Assembly (NCBI GenBank): GCA_023266715.1
Contig: JAHFPK010000002.1
Span: forward strand, 1-49,630
Source of the DNA: Hyphomicrobiales bacterium
GTDB taxonomy: Bacteria; Pseudomonadota; Alphaproteobacteria; Rhizobiales; Aestuariivirgaceae
DNA length: 49,630 bases
Reading direction: 5' to 3'
In this document: in pieces, positions 37,556 to 45,372 of the stretch
Numbering within the stretch: position 1 is the first letter of the stretch
Layout: each line of letters starts with the position of its first letter
Notes under the pieces: model-generated
Seen by the model: only the letters and a program-made list of their open reading frames with translations
Told to the model about the DNA's origin: nothing
The model's database searches: none
Program-made: the position numbers and the translations under genes

Positions 37556-38391
37556 AGAAAGCATGCGTCATTGGTTGGCCAATTGAGCATTCGCGCTCAC
37601 CTCTCATACATAACTATTGGCTGAGAAAATATAACATCGACGGGTCCTATGAAAAAACACCGGTTGAACCCCAAAGCATTGAGACTTTCATTCGAACTCT
37701 GGCCGCGTCAGAATTCATTGGCTGCAACGTAACTATTCCGCACAAGGAAGCTGTATTTAACGCAGTTGATATAGTGGATGAGATCGCCGGCCGACTGGGC
37801 GCCGTAAATACGGTATTCCTCAAGAATAACAAGGTCTGTGGGACCAACACGGATGGTGAAGGATTTATCGCCTCCCTGCATCAAGCCTATCCCGCTTTCG
37901 GCTTGGGAAATAAAACTGCGATAATTGTCGGGGCAGGAGGAGCGGCAAAAGCGATTATCGGCGCGCTCCTGGATGAAGGAATGGGAAAAGTTGGAATCAT
38001 CAATCGCACACGCGAACGAATTCATAGTCTTCAAAGGCAGTTTGGTTCCCGCGTCTTCAAAATTGATATGGCTGCTGCAAGCAATGAATTGAAAACCTGT
38101 GGGCTTCTCGTTAACGCAACCTCCCAGGGCATGGAGGGTCAGCTTCCGCTTAAACTGGACATTCAAAATTTGAATCCGAACGCACTTGTTGCTGATCTTG
38201 TTTATGCACCCCTTGAAACTGTATTTATGGAAAGAGCCAAAAATCAGGGAAATCCTACTTTGGGCGGTTTGGGAATGCTGCTTCATCAAGCCGTGCGGGG
38301 GTTCGAGCTCTGGTTTGGCGTGAAACCTGAAGTTACGGCGGAACTCCATGCGCTGGTAGCCGCCGACATACAAAAAGCGCGCAAACCATGA
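37552..38391 (+). CDS. aroE: shikimate dehydrogenase
   Basis: NADPH-dependent enzyme of aromatic amino-acid synthesis, 279 aa. Shikimate-binding EHSRSPLIHN (residues 12-21), catalytic Lys65 in CNVTIPHKEAV, TNTDGEGF near 100 and the nucleotide loop VGAGGAAKA near 128 are all present. The ATG overlaps the maf stop (ATGA). Confidence 0.97.
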   Translation: MKKACVIGWPIEHSRSPLIHNYWLRKYNIDGSYEKTPVEPQSIETFIRTLAASEFIGCNVTIPHKEAVFNAVDIVDEIAGRLGAVNTVFLKNNKVCGTNTDGEGFIASLHQAYPAFGLGNKTAIIVGAGGAAKAIIGALLDEGMGKVGIINRTRERIHSLQRQFGSRVFKIDMAAASNELKTCGLLVNATSQGMEGQLPLKLDIQNLNPNALVADLVYAPLETVFMERAKNQGNPTLGGLGMLLHQAVRGFELWFGVKPEVTAELHALVAADIQKARKP

Positions 38392-38993
38392 TTACCGTCG
38401 GTCTTACTGGCTCCATTGCCACGGGGAAAAGTGAAGCCGCCAAATTATTCTCGACTGCCGGCATCCCGGTATTTGATTCAGACGCGGAGGTGCACGAGCT
38501 GTATGCCGCGAAGGCAACCATTGATGCAATTGGCAAATTGTTTCCAGATGTGGTTGTTGACGGAAAAATTGATCGTCAGCGATTAGGACAACAAGTTCTC
38601 ACGTCTCCGGAAGAAGTGAAGAAACTGGAAGCCCTTATCCATCCCCTTGTAAAAAAGAGCAAGGAGAGATTTATCTCCCATTGGCAAAAGCAAAACTGTC
38701 CTCTGGTGGTCCTCGATATTCCGCTTCTCTATGAAACCGGCGCAGACCACGAACTGGACTATGTCATTGTCGTTTCCGCCAATGAAGATGTTTTGAAAAA
38801 AAGAGCCATGGCCCGGCCGGGAATGACCCAGGACAAACTCGCCCGCATTTTGGCACGGCAAATGCCTGATTCAGAAAAGCGCAGCCGTGCTGATTTTATT
38901 ATTGAAAATTCCGGCAGCATGGAGCAATTGCGAAGCCAGGTCGTTGCACTGAGCAAGAGACTTGCAGAATTAGCCGGGAAACACAGGCCATGA
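38388..38993 (+). CDS. coaE: dephospho-CoA kinase
   Basis: Last step of coenzyme A synthesis, 201 aa. P-loop GSIATGKS (8-15), DSDAEVHELY near 30, and PLLYETG near 110 are standard. Four-base overlaps with aroE (before) and dnaQ (after) show a tight operon. Confidence 0.97.
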   Translation: MITVGLTGSIATGKSEAAKLFSTAGIPVFDSDAEVHELYAAKATIDAIGKLFPDVVVDGKIDRQRLGQQVLTSPEEVKKLEALIHPLVKKSKERFISHWQKQNCPLVVLDIPLLYETGADHELDYVIVVSANEDVLKKRAMARPGMTQDKLARILARQMPDSEKRSRADFIIENSGSMEQLRSQVVALSKRLAELAGKHRP

Positions 38994-39676
38994 GAGAAAT
39001 TGTACTGGATACGGAAACAACCGGGCTGGATCCCCTGCAAGGCCATCGCATTGTGGAAATTGGAGCCATTGAATTGCTTAACCACATTCCAACCGGCAAC
39101 ACCTATCACAGCTTTATCAACCCGCTACGCGATGTGCCCCGCGAAGCCGAGGCCGTTCATGGACTGAGCGGCGAGTTCCTAAAGGACAAGCCCACCTTCT
39201 CGCAAATCGCCGATGAATTCCTGGAATTCATTGGTGAGACAGTTTTGATCATTCACAATGCCAGCTTTGATGTTGGTTTTCTGAATGCCGAACTGGATTT
39301 CATCAAGCGGTCGCCCATACTCTATGAGCGCATAATTGACACGCTGACACTCGCCAAGAAGCGTCATCCCATGGGCCCCAACAGTCTCGATGCGCTCTGC
39401 AAGCGCTACGGAATTGACATCGTAAAGCGCACGAAACATGGCGCCCTGGTGGACTCGGAACTTCTGGCCAGCGTCTATCTCGAACTCATCGGTGGCCGCC
39501 AAATCGCCTTGATCCTGCCACAGACCGATAATATCCGTCAGTTGCAATCTGGCAATACCCCAGTACAGGCAAAGCGAAGCATCGCACTTCCTGAACGGAT
39601 CACCCGTGAAGAAAAAGAGCGCCACGAGGCCTTGGTCAAAAGTCTGGGCGCTGCGGCGCTGTGGAAATCAACCTGA
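38990..39676 (+). CDS. dnaQ: DNA polymerase III epsilon subunit (proofreading 3'-5' exonuclease)
   Basis: DEDDh exonuclease, 228 aa. Exo I DTETTGLD with Asp7/Glu9, Exo II IIHNASFDVGFLNAE near 85 and the Exo III His-Asp region (KHGALVDSELLA, near 150) are complete. The C-terminal ~50 residues would be the polymerase-binding tail. It ends with a 9-bp tail-to-tail overlap with secB. Confidence 0.96.
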   Translation: MREIVLDTETTGLDPLQGHRIVEIGAIELLNHIPTGNTYHSFINPLRDVPREAEAVHGLSGEFLKDKPTFSQIADEFLEFIGETVLIIHNASFDVGFLNAELDFIKRSPILYERIIDTLTLAKKRHPMGPNSLDALCKRYGIDIVKRTKHGALVDSELLASVYLELIGGRQIALILPQTDNIRQLQSGNTPVQAKRSIALPERITREEKERHEALVKSLGAAALWKST

Positions 39677-40264
39677 AGCTTGGGCCCGTGCCGCAGATTG
39701 TTGCTGCATGCGCTTTTGATACATGCCGGCAAAATCTATCGGGTCCAGCATCAGGGGAGGAAATCCGCCATTGCGTGTCGCATCTGCAAGGATCTGCCGT
39801 GCGAACGGAAACAGCATCCGCGGGCATTCAATGAGAACGGCCGCATGAAGCATATTGGCCGGAAAATTTTCCATCCGGAAAACCCCTGCGAACAAAAGCT
39901 CTGAGGCAAATATAACCTTGCCCTCCGATGTCGCCTTTGCGTCGAGATGCAGCTCCACCTCAAAATCCGTTGGCGCCAGGTTGCGGGCATTGACGTTGAC
40001 CGCAATATTGATGTCGGGCTGGCTTTGCTGTGGTGCTAGGGCTTGAGGCGCATTCGGATTTTCAAAGCTCAGGTCTTTCAAATACTGGCCAAGAATGCGC
40101 ATCGAAGGCTGGGTCCCGGGTTGTGGCGGCGGAACCTGCAGATTGACCGCTCCGCCAGCTTGGCCTTCGGAGATTTTTGGTCCGTTTTCTGCCGGGCGCT
40201 TGCCACCGCCGTTGGTCGCCTTTGCCGCAGGCTTGCGGGGAGCGGGTTTTGCTGCTTTTGCCAT
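39668..40264 (-). CDS. secB: protein-export chaperone SecB with long N-terminal extension
   Basis: Tetrameric chaperone that delivers preproteins to SecA. The core (LKDLSFENPNAP from about residue 62, FEVELHLDA, LLFAGVFRMENFP, LIECPRMLFPFARQ, GGFPPLMLDPIDF) is complete. The 198-residue product has about 50 extra N-terminal residues rich in Lys, Ala, Pro and Gly (MAKAAKPAPRKPAAKATN...), longer than usual. An internal Met55 would give a normal-looking start but leaves out nothing of the core. dnaQ-secB convergence is the common alphaproteobacterial order. Confidence 0.93.
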   Translation of the reverse strand: MAKAAKPAPRKPAAKATNGGGKRPAENGPKISEGQAGGAVNLQVPPPQPGTQPSMRILGQYLKDLSFENPNAPQALAPQQSQPDINIAVNVNARNLAPTDFEVELHLDAKATSEGKVIFASELLFAGVFRMENFPANMLHAAVLIECPRMLFPFARQILADATRNGGFPPLMLDPIDFAGMYQKRMQQQSAARAQASG

Positions 40265-40352
40265 CTGGAATGCCTCTCATATGCCGAATATTCTAATCAA
40301 ATCACAAGTTGCAGTGGCTAACATGAAGGGTGCGGAGCCGCAAGCTGGGTCT

Positions 40353-40820
40353 TTAATGATCCCTCGGGGAATTTATCTCCAGTTTTGGCGGTTCCTCGAT
40401 TTCTATGGCCTCCGCATCAATGACGGCGCCGCGGCTGGAACTCCTGCTGTAAAAGGTAAAATCGCCCGAAATATGGGTCTCAAAAAACCCGGCCATGCGC
40501 CGGCGAACCCATGGCATCAGAAGGGCCAAGGCAATGAAATCGCTGACGATCCCCGGAATGATGAACAAAAGCCCGGCGATGGCCAAAAGCAGGCTTTGCG
40601 CAGTTCCCCCTGAAACCGATTTCTTGTCGCTGACAGGCGTGTTCAACATGCTGAAGATATTGGTGCCGCTTCGGCGGATAAGGGCGCTGCCGATCAAAAT
40701 ATCCAGAACAACAAGCGCCAAGACGAGCAAAACGCCCACACGGCCTCCAAGCCAGATGAGGGATGCAAGGTCCGCAAACAGCAGGCCTAAAACCATGATT
40801 GGAAAGTAACGACGCAACAC
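40353..40820 (-). CDS. fxsA: FxsA family membrane protein
   Basis: 155-residue inner-membrane protein of the FxsA (suppressor of F exclusion of phage T7) family. Three hydrophobic segments at the N-terminal half (VLGLLFADLASLIWLGG, VLLVLALVVLDIL) and the signature LLLAIAGLLFIIPGIVSD are visible; the C-terminal tail is cytosolic and acidic. Exact cellular role is unclear. It diverges from the Tim44-like gene. Confidence 0.92.
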   Translation of the reverse strand: MLRRYFPIMVLGLLFADLASLIWLGGRVGVLLVLALVVLDILIGSALIRRSGTNIFSMLNTPVSDKKSVSGGTAQSLLLAIAGLLFIIPGIVSDFIALALLMPWVRRRMAGFFETHISGDFTFYSRSSSRGAVIDAEAIEIEEPPKLEINSPRDH

Positions 40821-40937
40821 CTGACTCCACTGGAAATGGTCCTTGGACCTGTCCCAAAGTCTCCTATATAGGACTCAACACAATACGAGTACAATGTGCT
40901 GCTATGAGTGTATGCTCCGAAGTGTGAGAGTTGCTTG

Positions 40938-41669
40938 ATGAAAGAATTATTTGATCCCCTAAATCTGGCTCTGGCGGCGATTGCACTCATGGTGATCTGG
41001 CGTTTGCGTTCTGTGCTTGGCCAGCGGACGGGGCATGAGCGGCCGCCGATTGATCCCTACGCACCTCCCCGCCGGGCGAGCGGCAGCAGCTTGCCCGAAC
41101 CCGGCAATGGAAAAATTCTGGATTTTCCTCTCGGCAAGGAGGAATCCGAGAAAAAAATTGGCCTCAGCCCCGAACCAGCCGCACCCATCTGGACCGGCTA
41201 TGCGGAAGCAGCATCGCCTCTTGCTATGGGATTTGAAAAACTGGCTCAGGCTGATCCGTCGTTCTCGCCAAAGGTCTTTCTCGAAGGCGCAAAACTTGCC
41301 TATGAGATGATTGTCGAGGCTTTCGCCAAGGGCGATAAGCCGGCTCTTAAAGATCTCCTGTCGCGGGAAGTTTTCGATGGTTTCTCGAAGGCCATCGACG
41401 CTCGTAGCCAGACCGGAGAAAAACTAGATTTCCAATTCGTCGGATTCGAAAAAGTGGATTTCACCTCTGTAGCCCTGGTCGAAAAACGCGCCAGCATCGT
41501 AGTCGAATTTGCCAGCCAGTTGATTTCCGCAACCTTCGACAAGGCGGGCACCCTCATTGATGGCAATCCCAAGGAAGTGCGGGACATCACCGATATCTGG
41601 ACCTTTGAAAGGGACGTGGCGCAAAAGGACCCGAACTGGCGCGTTGTGGCCACTGAAACACAAGCGTGA
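40938..41669 (+). CDS. Tim44/TimA-domain membrane-anchored protein
   Basis: 243 residues from ATG 40938 with an N-terminal membrane helix (LNLALAAIALMVIW), a Pro/charged linker and a C-terminal Tim44-like fold beginning near residue 100 (FSPKVFLEGAKLAYEMIVEAFAKGD) and ending in WTFERDV...PNWRVVAT. Mitochondrial Tim44 belongs to the same superfamily. The alphaproteobacterial protein's role is unproven. Its stop overlaps the GTG of mltA (GTGA). It is the first gene of the TimA-mltA-smr-XRE operon. Confidence 0.9.
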   Translation: MKELFDPLNLALAAIALMVIWRLRSVLGQRTGHERPPIDPYAPPRRASGSSLPEPGNGKILDFPLGKEESEKKIGLSPEPAAPIWTGYAEAASPLAMGFEKLAQADPSFSPKVFLEGAKLAYEMIVEAFAKGDKPALKDLLSREVFDGFSKAIDARSQTGEKLDFQFVGFEKVDFTSVALVEKRASIVVEFASQLISATFDKAGTLIDGNPKEVRDITDIWTFERDVAQKDPNWRVVATETQA

Positions 41670-42823
41670 TCGGACGCTTGTGTCTTGCCTGCTTTTTCGC
41701 CATTTCTTTTGCCATGACTGCCGAAACCAAACCAATTCTCACCGCCATATCATTTCAGCAGATTGAAGGTTGGAACGCCGACCACCATGCGGCAGCACTC
41801 GCGGCATTTCTTAGGTCCTGTGAGGAAATAGAGCAAACCGGCCATGGCTTTGAGCGCGATGTTCGCTTTGGTGGCAAACGGACGGATTGGTTGCAGGTTT
41901 GCGAAAAGGCTGCTCATGCAAAGTCGGCACGGCAATTTTTTGAGGAAGAATTTGCAGCGCTGAAGGTTGCTGACACGGTTCGCCCCGAAGGCCTGTTCAC
42001 CGGCTACTACGAGCCGGAAGCGGAAGGCAGCCGAACACTAGGCAATGACTATGATGTTCCGATCTATCGCAAGCCCGATGACCTCGTGAGTTTCGATGCC
42101 GCAACTGAAAAGCAGATCAATTTCAAATACGGCCGCATGGCCCAGGGAAAACCTGCCGGATATTTTACCCGCCGTGAAATTGAAGGGGGCGCTTTGCATG
42201 GTAGGGGTCTTGAATTGGTCTGGCTCAAGAACCGGGTTGACGCGTTCTTCATTCATGTCCAGGGCTCGGGCCGCATTCGCTTTGAAGACGGCAGCACCAT
42301 GCGGCTGGCCTATGGCGCGAAATCCGGCCAGCCCTATACAGGCATTGGCGGCCTTCTGGTTGAGCGCGGCGTGCTCACTCGCGATAACATGTCGATGCAG
42401 GCCCTGCGCGCCTGGATGAAAGACAATCCCAAGGCGGCGCGTGAACTCATGTGGGAAAACAGGTCATTCGTTTTCTTTCGCGAGGTGAAGGTTGCTGACC
42501 CCTCGCTCGGTGCTCCGGGCGCGCAGAAAGTTTCCTTGACGCCGCTCAGAAGCCTGGCCGTTGATCGCAGCCTGTGGATGTTTGGCACCCCCATATGGCT
42601 TGATGCACAAGTGCCCTCCGGCCCCGCCAATGAATTACAGCCTTTCCACCATCTCATGATTGCGCAGGATGCTGGCACCGCCATAAAGGGCGCTCTGCGC
42701 GGCGATGTCTATTGGGGCTGGGGTGATGAGGCCGCGCGCATTGCCGGCCACATGAAAAGCCCGGGTTCCATGATCGTTTTGTTGCCCAAGAAACTCGCCC
42801 TCAGGCTTTTGAACGGCAAATGA
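41666..42823 (+). CDS. mltA: membrane-bound lytic murein transglycosylase A
   Basis: Cleaves peptidoglycan glycan strands, releasing 1,6-anhydromuropeptides; 385 aa. A signal peptide opens the chain (LCLACFFAISFAMTAETK). The substrate-binding part shows GLFTGYYEPEAEGS, the catalytic 3D domain near 310-360 contains LMIAQDAGTAIKGALRGDVYWGWGDEA with the conserved aspartates. No lipobox cysteine aligned at the cleavage site is clear, so it may be periplasmic rather than lipidated. Start is GTG 41666. Overlaps the neighbours by four bases on both sides. Confidence 0.93.
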   Translation: MIGRLCLACFFAISFAMTAETKPILTAISFQQIEGWNADHHAAALAAFLRSCEEIEQTGHGFERDVRFGGKRTDWLQVCEKAAHAKSARQFFEEEFAALKVADTVRPEGLFTGYYEPEAEGSRTLGNDYDVPIYRKPDDLVSFDAATEKQINFKYGRMAQGKPAGYFTRREIEGGALHGRGLELVWLKNRVDAFFIHVQGSGRIRFEDGSTMRLAYGAKSGQPYTGIGGLLVERGVLTRDNMSMQALRAWMKDNPKAARELMWENRSFVFFREVKVADPSLGAPGAQKVSLTPLRSLAVDRSLWMFGTPIWLDAQVPSGPANELQPFHHLMIAQDAGTAIKGALRGDVYWGWGDEAARIAGHMKSPGSMIVLLPKKLALRLLNGK

Positions 42824-43389
42824 AAAAGAAATCTTTTGAAGTCCACGACCGCGGACTTTGGGATGAGGTCGCACGTAGGATAAGGCCCTTGGGAAAATCC
42901 GCCTTGAAGGCAAGCTCCTCATCGGTTTCCCTGCCGAAGCAACAGGCTCAATTCATGCCCCAGAAGGCTGTTGCGGCAAAACTGTCCTTGAGTAAGTCGC
43001 CGCCGCCGATCACCGGTTTCGACCGGCGCACCGAACAGAAGCTGACGCGCGGAAACGTGGAGATTGAATCGCGTATTGATTTGCATGGGCTTGGCCTCGA
43101 AGAGGCGCGCCTGCGCCTTCTCGATTTTATTTCCCACCGCCGCATGCAGGGCATTCGCCTGGTGCTGGTGATTACCGGCAAGGGCGCCTCGCCATTTTCC
43201 GGCCACACGCTCCATGGCAGGGATCATTTTTATGCCCCAGAGCGCGAAGGGCGCCTGCGCCGGCAATTGCCGGAATGGCTGCACGAGGCACAATTCCGCA
43301 CCCATGTTTCAGGTTTCCAGCAGGCCCACCCCAGGCATGGCGGCGGCGGCGCTTTTTATGTGAAGCTGCGGCGGAAAAGGGAGAATTGA
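42820..43389 (+). CDS. Smr-domain protein
   Basis: 189-residue protein whose C-terminal half is an Smr (MutS2-related) nuclease-like domain: RIDLHGLGLEEARL (residues about 86-99) and VLVITGKG (near 117-124), then the C-terminal RHGGGGAFYVKLRR. The N-terminal half is a basic linker. It may cleave or bind nucleic acids; targets unknown. Usual partner of mltA in alphaproteobacteria. Confidence 0.92.
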   Translation: MKKKSFEVHDRGLWDEVARRIRPLGKSALKASSSSVSLPKQQAQFMPQKAVAAKLSLSKSPPPITGFDRRTEQKLTRGNVEIESRIDLHGLGLEEARLRLLDFISHRRMQGIRLVLVITGKGASPFSGHTLHGRDHFYAPEREGRLRRQLPEWLHEAQFRTHVSGFQQAHPRHGGGGAFYVKLRRKREN

Positions 43390-43390
43390 C

Positions 43391-43759
43391 ATGACCCCCT
43401 TTGGCGAGAAAATGCGGAAGCTGAGGGCCGACCGCGGCATTACGCTGAAACAAATGTCCGCGGCCATTGGCGTCTCCAGCGCCTATCTTTCCGCCCTCGA
43501 GCACGGCAAGCGCGGGCGGCCCGGCTGGCATTTGATCCAGCGCATCATCGCCTATTTCAATATCATCTGGGACGAGGCGGAAGAGGTGACGCGCCTGGCG
43601 CGCATTTCCCATCCCCGCATTACCATCGATACCTCCGGCCTCAATCCGCTTGCCACCGAACTTGCCAACCGGCTTGCCGACGATATTGGCAAACTGGAAC
43701 CGCAGACCTTGAGCGAGTTGCTGCACGTATTGTCAGCCAAGAAGCAGGGTTTGAAGTAG
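43391..43759 (+). CDS. XRE-family helix-turn-helix regulator
   Basis: 122-residue DNA-binding protein. The HTH (FGEKMRKLRADRGITLKQMSAAIGVSSAYLSALEHGKRG, residues 4-43) is clear; the rest is helical with a conserved-looking Leu-rich tail. It starts 1 bp after the smr stop, so it is the last gene of that operon. Targets are unknown. It appears complete; the REP/IS unit begins 18 bp past its stop. Confidence 0.9.
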   Translation: MTPFGEKMRKLRADRGITLKQMSAAIGVSSAYLSALEHGKRGRPGWHLIQRIIAYFNIIWDEAEEVTRLARISHPRITIDTSGLNPLATELANRLADDIGKLEPQTLSELLHVLSAKKQGLK

Positions 43760-43777
43760 GCCTGATCCACGCAGCGC

Positions 43778-43794
43778 GTCATTCCGGCTTTCGA
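43778..43794. repeat. left half of a REP-like palindrome split by the IS
   Basis: GTCATTCCGGCTTTCGA on the plus strand. Joined with 45272-45284 (AAGCCGGAACCCA) after removing the IS, it gives one REP whose centre ccggctttcgaaagccgg is a perfect 18-bp palindrome. A similar, inverted REP is present at 45336. Confidence 0.65.
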
Positions 43795-45267
43795 GGCTGT
43801 GAATTAATAGCGGATTTGTTTGATTTGCGATTCACTGTCGAAGCTTGAATTGATTTGCGGGAGACAGTTGGATGACGATTGGAGATGCGCGCGTTATCCG
43901 GCCACGGCGCGATCAGATCGGCTGGGAGATGGTTGAGATAGATTCTCTTTTGCCGGCGGGGCACGCGGCGCGGCTGGTGTGGACGTTTGTCACGCAGATG
44001 GCTCTGGATCGGTTTTATGCGGCGATAGGCTCGCGCGCGGGTGAGGCGGGGCGCCCGGCGGCGGACCCGCAGGTGCTTCTGGCGCTGTGGCTTTATGCGG
44101 CGGTGGAAGGCGTGGGCTCGGCCCGCGAACTGGAGCGGCTGGTGGAGCGCGATGTGGCATACCGGTGGATTGCAGGGGGAGTTCCGGTGAACTACCACGG
44201 CCTTTCCGACTTCCGGACGCAACATGGGGAGCTGCTTGACACGCTTCTCACCGACAGCGTCACGGCCCTGATGGCGGAAGGCCTGGTAAAGTTCGAAGAA
44301 GTGATTGCCGATGGCACCAAGGTGCAGGCTGCGGCGGGCAAAGGGTCCTATGGCGGAGCCTCGCGCATGGCACGGATCGGGCGGATTGCGGCGCAGCGGA
44401 TGGCGCAGCTGAAAGCCGAGGCCGATACCGATCCGGCAGCCTCCTCGCGGCGGCGCAAGGCAGCACAGTCGCGGGCGGCGCGCGAACTGGGCGAGCGGGC
44501 GGCAAAAGCCGCCGCCGCGCTGGCTGAGCTGCAAAAGGAAAAAGACAAGCGCCGCAAGACGCACCGCAGCGAAGAAGACGGTAAAGCCGGGCCCAAGGCT
44601 TCCCTCACCGATCCGGAGGCCCGGTATATGCGTTTTGCCGATGGCAGCATCAAGCCAGGCTACAACATGCAGATTGCTGCCAGCGGCAACGGCCTTGTGC
44701 TGGCCGTGATGGCAACCGACCGGCGCAATGACACCGGCCTGGCCCGCCCCATGGTGGATGACATCTTCAGCCGCTACGGCTGCAAGCCTGGGCGTCTCCT
44801 CGTCGACAGCACCTATGCCGCAGAGGATGACATTGTCAGCTTGGCCGGGGATGGCGTCATGGTGTTTGCGCCGGTTCCGGAAGGGCGGGCAGACGTCAAA
44901 CCTGAAACGCTCAGGCGGCGGCTTGCGAAAAAGCTCAACCAGCCGCAAGCCCTCAAGGACTGGCGCGAGCGCATGAACACATCACACGGCCAGGACGTCT
45001 TCAGGCGGCGCAAGCGCATCGAACTGGTCAATGCCAGCCTGAAGAACCGCGGGTTTGGCCGTCTCTGCTTGCGCGGCATCGCCAAAGCTAAAATCGCAGG
45101 CCTCCTGCAGGCTATTGCCCACAACATCATGCTGGCCAGCCATCTGCGAACCAAAGCCGCATAAGCGACCGCCCAGACAAAACGCCATCGCAAGCCAGCA
45201 ATCAAGGCAACATCAAAACCAGCACAAAACCCACCAGCCGGCCCTAAAAAGAGATTCCTTCACAGCC
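43795..45267 (+). mobile_element. IS1182-type insertion sequence
   Basis: A ~1.47-kb element with one transposase gene. The ends GGCTGTGAA / TTCACAGCC are inverted; the apparent inverted repeat reaches 22 bp (43782-43803 against 45259-45280) because the element sits in the middle of a palindrome. TCGA at 43791-43794 and 45268-45271 could be a 4-bp target duplication. The transposase open frame is uninterrupted, so the copy may be recent and active. End positions are uncertain by about 13 bp. Confidence 0.8.
43872..45164 (+). CDS. IS1182-family DDE transposase
   Basis: 430-residue transposase. The N-terminal IS1182-like domain (GWEMVEIDSLLPAGHAARL; ADPQVLLALWLYAAVEGV; GLSDFRTQH) is followed by the DDE domain with candidate catalytic residues Asp147 (EVIADGTKVQA), Asp312 (LLVDSTYAAEDD) and Glu384 (RKRIELVNASLKNRGFGR). 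Between them, residues about 165-245 form a Lys/Arg/Ala-rich coiled insertion typical of the family. Codon use is visibly more GC-rich than the flanks. Its complementary strand has a long open frame (43779-44948) that is a shadow. Confidence 0.95.
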   Translation: MTIGDARVIRPRRDQIGWEMVEIDSLLPAGHAARLVWTFVTQMALDRFYAAIGSRAGEAGRPAADPQVLLALWLYAAVEGVGSARELERLVERDVAYRWIAGGVPVNYHGLSDFRTQHGELLDTLLTDSVTALMAEGLVKFEEVIADGTKVQAAAGKGSYGGASRMARIGRIAAQRMAQLKAEADTDPAASSRRRKAAQSRAARELGERAAKAAAALAELQKEKDKRRKTHRSEEDGKAGPKASLTDPEARYMRFADGSIKPGYNMQIAASGNGLVLAVMATDRRNDTGLARPMVDDIFSRYGCKPGRLLVDSTYAAEDDIVSLAGDGVMVFAPVPEGRADVKPETLRRRLAKKLNQPQALKDWRERMNTSHGQDVFRRRKRIELVNASLKNRGFGRLCLRGIAKAKIAGLLQAIAHNIMLASHLRTKAA

Positions 45268-45335
45268 TCGAAAGCCGGAACCCATTTCTCCGCGCTAAGA
45301 TTCCTTGATGATTAATGTTCGTACAAGCTGAGCTG

Positions 45336-45362
45336 TGGGTCCCGGCTTTCGCCAGGATGACA
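45336..45362. repeat. REP-like palindrome, inverted relative to the split copy
   Basis: TGGGTCCCGGCTTTCG followed by CCAGGATGAC. The reverse complement of the split REP reads TGGGTTCCGGCTTTCG...CCGGAATGAC, so the two are the same family in opposite orientation, about 50 bp apart (a BIME-like pair). It ends 10 bp before the ATP-grasp gene stop. Confidence 0.7.
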
Positions 45363-45372
45363 GAGTTTTGGA

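Noticed and set aside
43779-44948. A 389-codon open frame on the minus strand
   Set aside because: It is fully antisense to the transposase, is rich in Arg/Pro/His and has no recognisable domain; it results from GC-rich codon bias.
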